Shown here: in pieces, positions 46,301-58,300 of the stretch
How the letters are laid out: each line of letters starts with the position of its first letter
How positions within the stretch are numbered: the first letter of the stretch is position 1
From: Elephas maximus indicus
Lineage: Eukaryota; Chordata; Mammalia; Proboscidea; Elephantidae
Direction of reading: 5' to 3'
Length of the DNA stretch: 64,000 bases
Assembly: GCF_024166365.1 (NCBI RefSeq)
Contig: NC_064822.1
Location: 106,140,823 to 106,204,822, forward strand
Made by a program: the position numbers and the translations under genes
The notes under the pieces: generated by a model
The model's database searches: none
Seen by the model: only the letters and a program-made list of their open reading frames with translations
Told to the model about the DNA's origin: nothing

Positions 46301-49300
46301 TTGTGTTCAAATGACTGCCTCTTGGTATATGTATGGATTCCTCATGAGCACAATTAAGTGCTCTGGAATTCCCATTCTCTGATGTTATCCATAATTTGTT
46401 ATGATCCACACAGTCTATTGCCTTTGCATAGTCAATAAAACACAGGTAAACATCTTTCTGGTATTATCTGCTTTCAGCCACTATGCGTTTGACATCAATG
46501 ATATCCCTGGTTCCGTGTGCTCTCCTGAATCCCACTTGAATTTCTGGCAGTTCCTTGTTGATACACTGTTGCAGCCGCTTTTGAATAATCTTCAGCAAAA
46601 TTTTGCTTGCGTGTGATATTAATGATACTGTTCCATAATTTCTGTGTTCAGTTGGATCGCCTTTTTTGGGAATAGGCATGAATATGGATCTTTTACAGTT
46701 AGTTGGCCAGGAAGCTGTCTTCCAAATTTCTTGGCATGAACAAGTGAGTACCTCCAGCACTGCATCCGTTTGTTGAAACATCTCAATTGATATTCCGTCA
46801 ATTCCCAGAGCCTTGTTTTTCACCAGTGTCTTCAGTGCAGTTTGGACTTCTTCCTTCAGTACCATTGGTTCCTGATCATATGCCACCTCTCGAAATGATT
46901 GAACATCGACCAGTTCTTTTTGGTATAGTGATTCTGTGTATTCTTCCATCTTTTGATGCTTCCTGCATCATTTAATATTTTCCCCATAGAATCCTTCAGT
47001 ATTACAACTCAAGGCTGAATTTTTTCTTCAGTTCTTTCAGGTTGAGAAATGTTAAGCGTGTTCTTCCCTTTTGGTTTTCTATCTCCAGGTCTTTGCATAT
47101 GTCATCGTAACATTCTACTTTATCTTGTGAAGCCACCTTTTGAAATCTTCTGTTCAGCTCTTTTACTTTATCATTTTTCCCTTTTGCTTTAGTTACTCGG
47201 CGTTCAAGAGCAAGTTTCAGAGTCTCTTCTGACATCCATTTAGGTTTTTTCTTTCTCTCCTGTCTTTTTAATGACCTCTTGCTTTCTTCATATATGTTGT
47301 CCTTGATGTCATTCCACAACTCATCTGGCCTTCGATCATTAGTGTTCAACACGTCAAATTTATTCTTGAGATGGTCTCTAAACTCAGGTGGGATATACTC
47401 AAGAGCAAACTTTGGCTCTCCTTGACTTGTTCTAATTTTCTTCACTTTCAGCTTCAACTTGCATATGAGTGAATAATTGATGGTCTGGTCCGCAGTCAGC
47501 CCTTGGCCTTGTTCTGACTGACGATATTGAGCCTTTCCATCATCTCTTTCCACAGATGTAGTCGATTTGATTCACGTGTATTCCACCTGGCAAGGTCCAC
47601 TTGTATAGTAGCCACTTACGTTGGTGAAAAAAGGTATTTGCAATGACGAAATCAACTGGTCTTGGAAAATTCCATCATTCCATCTCTGGCATTGTTTCTA
47701 TCACCAAGGCCGTATTTTCCAACTACTCTTTGTTGCCAACTTTTGTATTCCAATCACCAGTCATTATCAGTGCGTCCCAATTGCACGTTCGATCAATTTC
47801 AGACTCCAGAAGTTGGTAAAAATCTTCAATTTCTTCATCTTTGGCCTTAGTGGTTGGTGAGAAAATTCGAATAATAGTGGTTTTAACTGGACGTCCTTGT
47901 AAAAACCAAAAAAGCAAACCTAGTGCCGTCGAGTCGATGTCTTTGTAGGCATGTGGATATTATCCTGTCACTGACAGCATTGTACTTCAGGATAGATCTT
48001 GAAATGTTCTTTTTGATGATGAATGCAATGCCATTCCTCTTCAAGTTGTTGTTGCTGGCATAGTAGACCATAGGATTATCTGATTCAGAATGACTGATAC
48101 CAGTCCGTTTCAGCTCATTAATGCCTAGGATATTGATCTATATGCTTTCCATTTCATCTTTGACAATTTCCAGCTTTTCTAGATCCATACTTCATACATT
48201 CCAGTTTTGCAGCTGTTCCTTCTCATTTTGAGTCATGCTACATCAGCAAATGAAGGACCCGAAAGCTTGACTCCATCCACGTCATTAAGAGCGACTCTAC
48301 TTTGAGGAGGCAGTTCTTCCCCAGTTGTATTTTCGGTGCCTGCCAACCTGAGAGGCTCATCTTTCTACACTGTATCAGACAGTGTTCCACTGTTATTCAT
48401 AAGGTCTTCACTGGCTAATTCTTTTCAGAAGTAGACTGCTGTGGTCCTTCTTTCTAGTCTCTCTTAGTCTGGAAGCTCAGCTAAAACCTGTCCACCATGG
48501 GTGACCCTGAGCTATTTGAATACCAGTGGCATAACTTCCAGTATCACAGCAACACAGAAGCCCCTGCAGTACAACATACTGACAGAGACGTCATAGAGGT
48601 AGGATTTACAACACCTAGGAAAATCACACCAGATGACAAAATGGTGGACAGTCACACAATACTAGGAATCATGGCCTAAGCAAGTAGACACACATTTTTG
48701 TGGGACACAGTTCAATCCATAACATAGCTCTTATTTCTTAAAGGATATTTCTTAACCCCAGCTCCCCCTCCAGCTTTTTATCTATTTCTTTGCTCTTCTT
48801 GACAGCCAGACTCCTAGAAGAGGGTGTCTGTACTCACTTTCTCCAATTCCTTTCCTCCCATTGTCGTTTGAAATCACCACCAACAAGGTATTTTATGGTA
48901 TGTGAACTATATCCCAGTAAAGATACTTAACAATAAAATCATCCCAGTAGGTTTTGCTACATATCCACACTGGGTGACCCTGCAGGTATTTGTATACCAG
49001 TGGCATAGCTTCCAGCGTCACAGCAACACGCAAGCTCCCACAGTACGACAAACTGACAGACGCATGGGGGTTGTAATGCCTTAGGACTTATAAAAGGAGT
49101 GTTGAAATACTGCCTCCTCTTCTATTTTCTTTAAGGTATTATATAACATTGGCATTAATACTCCTTAATGTTTGGTAGAATTCTGCAGTGAAATGTTCTG
49201 GGCCTAGAAACTTCATTTTTGGGAGCTTCTAAATTAGAGGTTAATTTGTTAAATGGTTATAGAACTATTAAGGGTAACTATTTCATCTTGGCTAAACTTT

Positions 49301-52300
49301 GGTAGTTTGTGATTTTTGAGGAATTTGTTTCTCTTAAGGTGTTGAATTTATTAATTAGAGTTGTTTGTATTATTGTCTGTCTGTATAATGGCTGCAGGAC
49401 CTGTTGTGACACTGGTGTTTATGTCTTTTCTCTTTTCATCTCTGTTCATTTTGTTAACGGATTGATTTTATTAATCTCTATTAATAAAATCAGTAGATTT
49501 TAATGATTTTTTTTTTCCAGAAGAACCAGCTTTTTGTTTCAGTGATTCTTCTCTACTGTTCCCTGCTTTCCACTTCATTAATTTCTGCTGTGTGTTATTC
49601 CCTCCCTTCTGCTTGCTTGGGGTTTATTTTGCTCTTTTTCTAGTTTCTTGAGGAAGAAATTTAGGTTATTGACTTGAGATCTTTCTTTTTTGCTAATGAA
49701 ACTGTTTAGTCTATAAATTTCCTTCTAAGCACTGTTTTGACTGTTACCACAAACTTTGATATGTTGTATTTTCATTGTGTTCTGTGGAATTTTTAAATTT
49801 CTTTTGAGACTTCCCTCTTTGACCCATGGATCATAGGAGTATGCTGTTTTTAACTTCCATGTGTTTGAAGATTAGTCTGTTCTCTTTCTGTTACTGATTT
49901 CTAGTTTAATTCTCTTGTGGTCATGACATATACTGTGTTTGATTATAGCCCTTTTAAATTTGCTAAAGTTTGTTTTATGATGCACGATGTGGCCTATTTT
50001 GGTGAATATTCCATGAGTGTTTGAAAACATTTTTTTTTTTGAAGGCAGATCAAGAGCTAGGAACAGATCAGATTTTCTTATCAACTATATATTTGTTTTG
50101 AAGTCAGCATGAAATGGTTCTTAGCTTAGGAAGGTAAGAGAAAATGTGTTTATAGCTCAGCTGCTAACTGAAAGGTTGGCGATTCGAACCCACCAGCCAT
50201 TTTGTGGGAGAAGGATGTGGCAGTCTGCTTCCGTAAAGATTTACGGCCTTGGAAACCCTGTGGGGCAGTTCTACCCTGTCATACAGAGTCGCTGTGAGTC
50301 AGAATCGACTTGACGACAGTGGGTTTGGTTCTGTTTTTTTTAAATCTATAATTTATTCAGTGGGATAGGAGAGTAAATGTGATTTAGCAAATTCCATACT
50401 GTAATAAAATTTTATCTATAATAGACATTTTAGGATTATGTAGATATATCATCTTATAATAACTCTGCCTGCGGTTATAATACCCTGGACTTGGCCCATA
50501 AAATTGTTCAATTACAGCCCAAAATATGGGTGAACTAATAGACCAAAAGGGCTCACAATAAGTTAACCAGTGAATGGGGGAAAACTTAAAAGAGGAGTCA
50601 TCATGACAATCTATGGTAAGACATGGATGTACCCCAAAATGTGGAGTGAATTTTTTAACCTACAACTGAAGTGTAATATTAGCAAAATAGTATCGTAATG
50701 TGTTAAGATGGAGTTAGTAAGGTCACTAAAAATGTCTGGATGTTGGAAACCCAAGAAGTTCTCAAAATATGTGAATGTTTCCAAAAGAAATACGTATACA
50801 AATGCTGGCATTCCCTGTTGATAAAAGAGGACTTTGTGGTGTAGGACTACCCAAGGACAAAGATTGTGTCTTCGAAGAAAACTTAGTACATTGTGTTATA
50901 TACCACTGTTCAGAGAACCGTGACCAGCAAGTTTCTTCCCTTATAGTTAAGACCCCAGTTTTGACAAGAAAAACTGGATGGTTACTGAACATTTTGATCA
51001 GAGATTCCATAGAAGAATCCTGATCAGAAGGGGAAAAATGTAGACCAGAATTTCAGATTCTCATGGAGTCCAGATTTCTGGAGCCATGAAGGATGGGTGG
51101 AGCCCTGAAACTATTGCCCTGAGATAATTTTTAAACCTTAAACCAAAAGTATCCCCTGAAGTGTTCTTAAAACCAAACAATAGTTCAGTTTAACTAGTAA
51201 AAAAAAAGATCTGCCTTGAGCATTATGCTCTTTGAAGAACTGTCTCTTGAGATCAAATTGACAACAGCAACTCGAATGATTATGAACCTTAGGGGCAGTG
51301 GGTTTGTGTTAATGGGGGAGGAACAACTCAGAAAAGGAGGGTGGGAATTCTTGAAGAACATAATCAATGTCACTAAATTGTACATGTAGAAACTGCTGCA
51401 TTGGTATATGTTTTGCTGTGTACATTCTTAGCAACAACAAAAATTTAGGGGAAAAAAGATTCCAATTTTGCTGAATGCATTAAAAAAATTAGTTTGTATC
51501 TCAAATTTTTCATATTCGGTGCATTTTTCTATATAGTGTTGCAATTCCGAGTACTTTTTTATTCCAGAAACAATTTTGTGGTTCTTTAGTGGGTTTTTTT
51601 AGTATCTTTTCATATGAGGTAATGGAATGTGTATGATTTTGGTCACAAAATTAATAAATCAGGAAATAATTCGCAGTACTACTGTGATCTCATAGAACCT
51701 GTGGTACATTTTTGTAAATGTTTGATGTATTCTTGAAAAGAAGGTATATCTACAGTTGGTGAATGCAGTGTTCTCTGTTTTTACTGGTCATGTTTAAATT
51801 TTCTATATCTTTATCATGCTTTGCTTGTTGTATGAATAACAGAGAAATGTGTTAATCTTACATTATAATTACAGGCTTGTTTCGTTCTCCTAGTGGTCCT
51901 TCGATGTATGCTGTGTGACTGACTGCATGTTATTGAGGCTATGTTATTAGATGCATGCATATTTTAAATTGTTCATTTTCCTGGAGAATTGTCTCTCTTA
52001 TCTGTGTATTTATCTCTAGAAATGGCTTTTGCCTTAAGGTCTGTTTTAACAGAAATTAATATGACTTTGGAAACCCTGGTGGTATAGTGGTTAAGTGCTA
52101 CGGCTGCTAACCAAAAGGTCAGCAGTTGGAATCCGTCAGGAGCTCCTTGGAAACTCTACTCTGACCTATAGGGTCACTTTGAGTCGGAATTGACTCAATG
52201 GCAATGGGTAAAAATGTGTTTTAATATGACTTTAATTTAGTTAGTATTTTGATGGCATGTCTTTTTCCTGCATTTTCACTTTCAAACCTTCTGTATCCGT

Positions 52301-55300
52301 ATGTTTTAGATGTGTCTCTTATTAACAGTATGTCACTGGAGTTTTTTTTTAAATCTAGCCTCCTAGTCTTTGTGTTTTGATCTGTGTACATTTATCATAA
52401 TTATTGTTACATGAAGGATTAAACCTGCAATCTTATTTTGTGTGTTTTCTGACCCAGATGTTCTTTGTTTTTTTTTTTTTCTCCTTTCGTGTCTTCTTTT
52501 GGATTATTGCTTCTCATTCCATTCCGACATGACTTGTATCATTTTGGACCATATAAGAACTCTTTCTACTTTTTAGTGATTATCTTAATTACCACATGCA
52601 TACTTAGTAAAGTTAATCAATACTTCACTCTCCTCCCAGACAAGAGAAAGACATTAGAGCATTTATCTTCATTCTCTTTCTGACTTGTTGTTATTAGAGG
52701 AAGCCATTTGACTGCTTAACCAAAAAGGTCAGCAGTTCAAACCTATCAAAGGCTCTGGGAGAAAAGATTACTCCCATAGAGATTGTAGCCTAGAGAACTC
52801 TATGGGACAGTTGTACTCTGTCATATAGGGTCACTATAAGTCAGAATTGACTTGACAGCACACAACATCGTTAGGGCTTTAATTTTATCTTTCTATTTTA
52901 ATACCATAAAACATCATAATTATTTTATACAGTCAGTGTTAGCTCTTTTCCCCAAGCATTTACCAGTTTCTTTGCTCTTCAGTTCCTACGTGTCTGAGTT
53001 TCTATTTGAGATCACTTTTCTTTTACCTAAATACAGCGAAACCTGTGAAAGCTGGAACGTGTGTCAGGTGGGAACCTGTCAGAGACGGAAAACTCTAATA
53101 TTTTCCTTCCACTAAAGCGACTAATAGAAAAGTGGTAAGACTGCACCCTGTCAAAGGCAGAAAACTTGTGAGACCTGGAAAAACAAGGTAGTCCCATCGA
53201 GTTCCAACTCTCACAGGTTTCATGATATATGATTTAGAACAACCTCAGCACTATTGCCATTTTGGGCTGGATAATTCTTTGTTTTGAGAGGCTGTGCATT
53301 GTGGGATGTTTAGAAGCATCCCTGGCCTCTGCCTATTATATGTCAGTGGCATCCTTCAGTTGCAAAAACTAGAAATGTCCCTAGATGTTGTCAGATGTCC
53401 TTGGGCCAAGTCGTTTTCAGTTGTGAGCCACTACTTGAGAATTTTCTCTAATGTGGGTCTGCTGATGGTGATGATGTCAGTTCTTGTTCATTTACAAATA
53501 TCTATTTCATCCTCATTCTCAAAAGCTATTTTCACTGGGCGTAGAATTCTAGGTTATATATATTTATATATTTATATATATATATATATATATAACCATT
53601 TTGCTGGCTTCTGTTTTCTGTTGTTGCTGTGGAGAGGTCAGTAGACTACTGCTATTTTAAATACCTTTTTTTCCTTTGGCTTCTTTTATAGGATTTGTCT
53701 TTAACTGTTTCGCAGTTTCCATTATGTTGTGCTAGGTACAGAATTATTTTTATTTATCCCACTTGAGAGTTATTAGGCTTTAGTCTATGGATTGGTGTCT
53801 GTCATTAGTTGTGTTAACGTTTTCAGTCATCTCACTTTTTGCCTCTTACCCATTCTCCCTGTACTCCTTTTGCTATCCTCCATGTTTCCAAAACTCCCTT
53901 ATATACTTGCCATTTGATTGTCTCTGTGCTACAGTCCAAGTAATTTTTCTGACCTGTTTTCTAGCTCACTAATTCTTCCTTTAGCTCTGTGTAATCTGGT
54001 ATATCTGAACAATGGTTGTTAAATTCTAAGTATTGTATTTTTATTTCTAGAAAATTATTTAGTTCTTTTCCAAATTTTCTGTCATTTTCTGATGCCTCAG
54101 AATATTTTCAAGTTTATCTTGAAGCATAGTGTGTTTATCTACTCTGTTCCTTTGAACATAGTAAGCATAATTGTTTTATAATCTATGATAATTCCAGTAT
54201 CTAAAATCATTTGGGTCTGATTCTGATGTCTCTTGTTGCTTCTTGCTCACGGTGCCATGTGTAGTTGGTTGTGTCTTATTCCTTATGGTGCTATGTGTAG
54301 TTGGTTGTGTCTTATCCCTTACTGCCCAGGGATCTTGAAAAATTATTTGTGGGAATTCTTTGTGGCCTGGGATGAGAATACCTTCCTCCAGAAAGAATGT
54401 ACTATTGCTGCATGCCTGGGAGACCAGTTTCAGAGATTGATCCTCTTTTTGGACTACCTTGGTGATATTAATTTGGGCTGTAGGTCTGTCGTCCCCCGAC
54501 CCCTGCAAAAAAATAGTAATACCAATGCTACTGTCTTTTATTTACCTTACCCTGATGGTATGGCCCTTTGGAAGTACCAGCTTAATAGGAAAGGATCTCC
54601 TGTTCTTACCTAGAGAAAACCCTGGCCTTTTTGTCCTCATCTCCTTTAAGGGCAGTTCAAGTTTGCCCAGATAGGCAATCCTGTTTACTCATTATTTTTA
54701 CGCGTGCTTGATTTTCCTTATATTTTGGCCTAGTGATGTATTACTGTCAGAATCTAAATTCTTTAGAATATAAGTGAAGTAGAGGACAAAGAAGTGTCAG
54801 CAGCTATGAAGGGTCTGTGAAAAGCTTACATGTACAGAGAAACAGCAGAAATTATCAGAATATGTTTATTGTGGGTAGATACCGTTCAAATTGGGCAGCA
54901 TCAAACTGAAAGTATCAGGAAGACGCTCTGCAAGGGGATAGTGAAAGCAGGTCCGGGAAGGGTAGTCTCCTGAAGGTCATCATAAATTCCTTTCTTGTTA
55001 GTTTCTCAGGAGATAGAGTCAGAGCATATGCAGGGTTTCAGGATCAGTCACTTGTAAAAACAGTTATTAAGGACATGCCATATATCCTAAAACACACCTT
55101 CCAGTCAGAGTCAGGAGCTCTTGTTTCTCAAACCAACTAGACATAGATAATCCTCCAAAACAGCCAATGCCTAAGGCAAAACAGTCTAAGCTGCTTTTAT
55201 TAGGCTATTGTTTGACTTGAAGGTGACTTTAGGAAAACATTCTCCTTAAAGGCTCAAGGTTTAAAAAGACACCTTAAGGACAAGTGGCCTGGGTGGGTCA

Positions 55301-58300
55301 CTTCAACTCCATGGACCCCAGAAACCTGGATTCTAGGAAAAATAAAACGGTTTCTCAGTTCTGAGATTGTACCCTTCTTGCAAGCTAACAAGCAAGCTTG
55401 CCTGAGTTTTGTGGATGTTGGCAGAAGACTTGAGACTCTTGGGTCATCACAAAGGACTTTTTCTTTACTCACAGAACAGCATGCAGCATGAGCTTCATGT
55501 TTACATCAGCTCCCTTTGCTCTGTAAGTCCTATGGGGGTGATGCAGATTGGATTCTGCACATGCAGTGGGTTTGCATCATTGCTGACGAACCCCAAGCTT
55601 AGGAAACTCCAGTCTTTCAAGGGAGCTGCTAACAAACCTGCCCAACTTTTGCCCTGAAGGGATATATTATTTTTATTATTCTGGACAGCAAAAAAATCCA
55701 TCCTGTGCCCTGAAGGGAGATACTAGTTTTGTCTTACAAAGCTATTCATCATGTAAAAATCCTTGAAAAGTTGTCAGTGCCTCTGCTCAGAAGACATGTA
55801 GATGTAGAGACCCATGAATTGTCTCCCAACCAGTGTATCTCCACTTTGCCCTACCTTCTCCCTCTTCTTATCTCCACAACATTTTTTAGATGACAGAATA
55901 CTAGTTGCTTTTGTTTTTTTGCTTTTGCCACAGTATTCCTTCTCTTTCCACACACCTCCATACGCACTCTCATACATTTGTGTGTGTGTGTGTGTGTGTG
56001 AAATTTTGCTTTTTAGTCAGGCTTTTAAAAACAAATTAATGTTTGTATGTATTAAAACAGTATGTTTAAAACTTTTTATTCTGTGTCTTTGCAATTGGCT
56101 CTGAGGGTAGTAACTATCATTTTGTCTTTATCTGTTTTTTATCTTGAAGGTCTAGCATAGTACCTGGCACATAGGTAGCATTTATTGAGTCTTGTTATCT
56201 GTTAAATTCAAACTTATTGTCCTGTTATTAAAAATACAATATTGCCTAGATTTGCTTATCTGACATCTCCCCTCCCCCGAATTCTCTAGTGTAGTGTACC
56301 TGCTCTACCACTGGTGGTATTCCAGGTCTCTTTAGGTGGGGCATGGATGAATATTTTTATTTTAATGTGTTGAATTCACAGACGTCAGATTTCTTATTTG
56401 AAAGTTAGGGCATTGGTTGGAACAAGATGACCTGTCAACAATTGGAATGGGCCTGTCAAAACTTGGAGCAGAAGACATTTCCCCTAGCCGTGCTGGTTGA
56501 GGAAGCTGGGAAAGTCGGATGTCATTTCCTGTGCACCACCACTATTGCTGTCACATGTCCTGAAGTGATACTCATTGTGCTATATCCATTGTCGTTGAGT
56601 TGATTCCGACTCATAGCAACCCTGTAGGACAGAGTAGAACTGCCCCATAGGGTTTCCAGGGAGTGGCTGATGAATTCAAACGACCATCCTTTTGGTTAGC
56701 AGCCCAGCTTGTAACCACTGTGCTGCCAGGGCTCCATCCTAAAGTGAGGAAATGTAAAATTCAAGTTGGAGGGATAAAAGATACACCCAGAAGAAATTGT
56801 GTATTCACTGCGTTATAATGTCCAGAGTCTAGAGCCTATTTCATTAATTCACTAAACAATGATACATTTACCATCAGTGTGCCAGTTGGTTAAGACCCTA
56901 GCTGGGAATACAGTGTGGAGCACAAAGAGGCAAATTTCTCTTCCTCATGGCACTTGCTACCTAGTGGAGACAAGAGGAGACAAGACATGGGCCAGATACT
57001 CACCCAGCTGTAAAACTGCAAGCCTGAGAAGTGCTACAAAGAATAGAAGGTAGACTTTTCAGAGTTTATAATAGGGGATTCAGCCAGTCAGGGACAGGAC
57101 AACTTTACTCTGGAAGTGCTCTTGAGTTGAGATCTGAAGGGTGAATAGGTGTTAACTTCGCAGAAAGGAAGGGAGAATTTTCTAGGCATGTGAGGAAATG
57201 TCCTGTGCCAATACCTTGTGCTGGGAGGGAACATGAGAAGTAGAAGGGCCTGTCAAACTCTACTATGGGCAGAACTAGGGGATCGTGGCTTGAGATTCTG
57301 CACTGGACTTTGTAGACCATTTAAGGAATTTTTTTTTTTAATGTCTTTTGTGTGTTTAGTTTTTAAATAAAAAAGATTTAATAACAGTAGTGTTTTCATT
57401 ATATTTATTTTTATAGTTACCATATAATTATGGCAAGTGGTACTCCTTTCTATTAATGAAATAAAGTTTTAAGTATATTTGAGTTTTTAAAAGGAGATAC
57501 TTTAAAGAAAAATAGTAAATACTTGTATGAGAGATAAATGGATATAGCATTCTCCTGAAAGCATGCTATTGGGTGGGAATTCTCTATTCCAGTCAGTTCT
57601 AATTGTTTACCCTGTGTCAAGGATCATTTGAATCCTCGAGGCTTAGGAAGAGTGACATTTTTCAGCAAGTACAGTATAGACGTAATTATGGAAAAAAATT
57701 GAAAATCACAAAATTACAGTTAAATGTATCTTTACATTAAATAAGTGAACTAGATGTGAAGACCTTGTTCATATAATTTTTCAACTGTATTTTGACTTAA
57801 CAGCTCTAATATCTTAAGAACTGAGCAGCGACCATGGGCTTAAGGGTTTGCTGGAGTTGATACTGTGGTAATTAACAAATCATTATTCCAAATAATGTCA
57901 AAACAGTCTTCACCCTCTTTTTCTTTGAAATGAAAAAGCAAAACAATATATACTTGATGTATGGGAAACAAACTGAAAACAGAGAGGGAGAGGTTGTAGA
58001 AACTTGATTGGCACTGGTAGGGATGTCTTGGAAAGAGCATTGGACTTGGAAGCCAGACGGGACCAAACACTTCTTAATGTGTTTACTATTGTGCTGAGTA
58101 CTCTTCAGAAAACTTACTGTGGAAACTTTCAAACATTTTCAGAATAAGTGAATATTAGGTTGAATCATCATGGTTCCCATCACCTAGTTTCAACAGTTAT
58201 TAACTCATGGCTTCTTGTCTTCTCCCTCTATCACCGACTGGATTATATATGAATTGAAGCAAATCCTAGATATCATTTCAGCCTTAAATATTTCAATATG

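Larger units (their letters stand above)
43100..54180 (-). mobile_element. Old L1 (antisense) split by many later insertions
   Basis: Reverse-strand L1 ORF2-like sequence in pieces: 43100-43700, 43912-44640, 45190-45368, 49115-50085, 51690-52068, 52215-52690, 52870-53030, 53440-54180. Typical read-backs: atatacaattgcttcaacac, ccattgatctgtgtgtctat, ttgaatgttgaaccagcctt, accacaaactttgatatgtt. No frame survives. Between the pieces sit AfroSINEs, the RTE copy, MITE copy 2 and a MER5A-like element. Edges are approximate. Confidence 0.65.

Noticed and set aside
45563..47553. RTE reverse transcriptase as an active or domesticated gene
   Set aside because: The frame is broken several times between endonuclease, RT and C-terminal parts and is interrupted by a SINE tail at 47902.
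53294..53644. 116-codon open frame
   Set aside because: It runs through an antisense MER5A-like relic, L1 remains and a (TA)n tract; the repeated Tyr-Ile is microsatellite translation.
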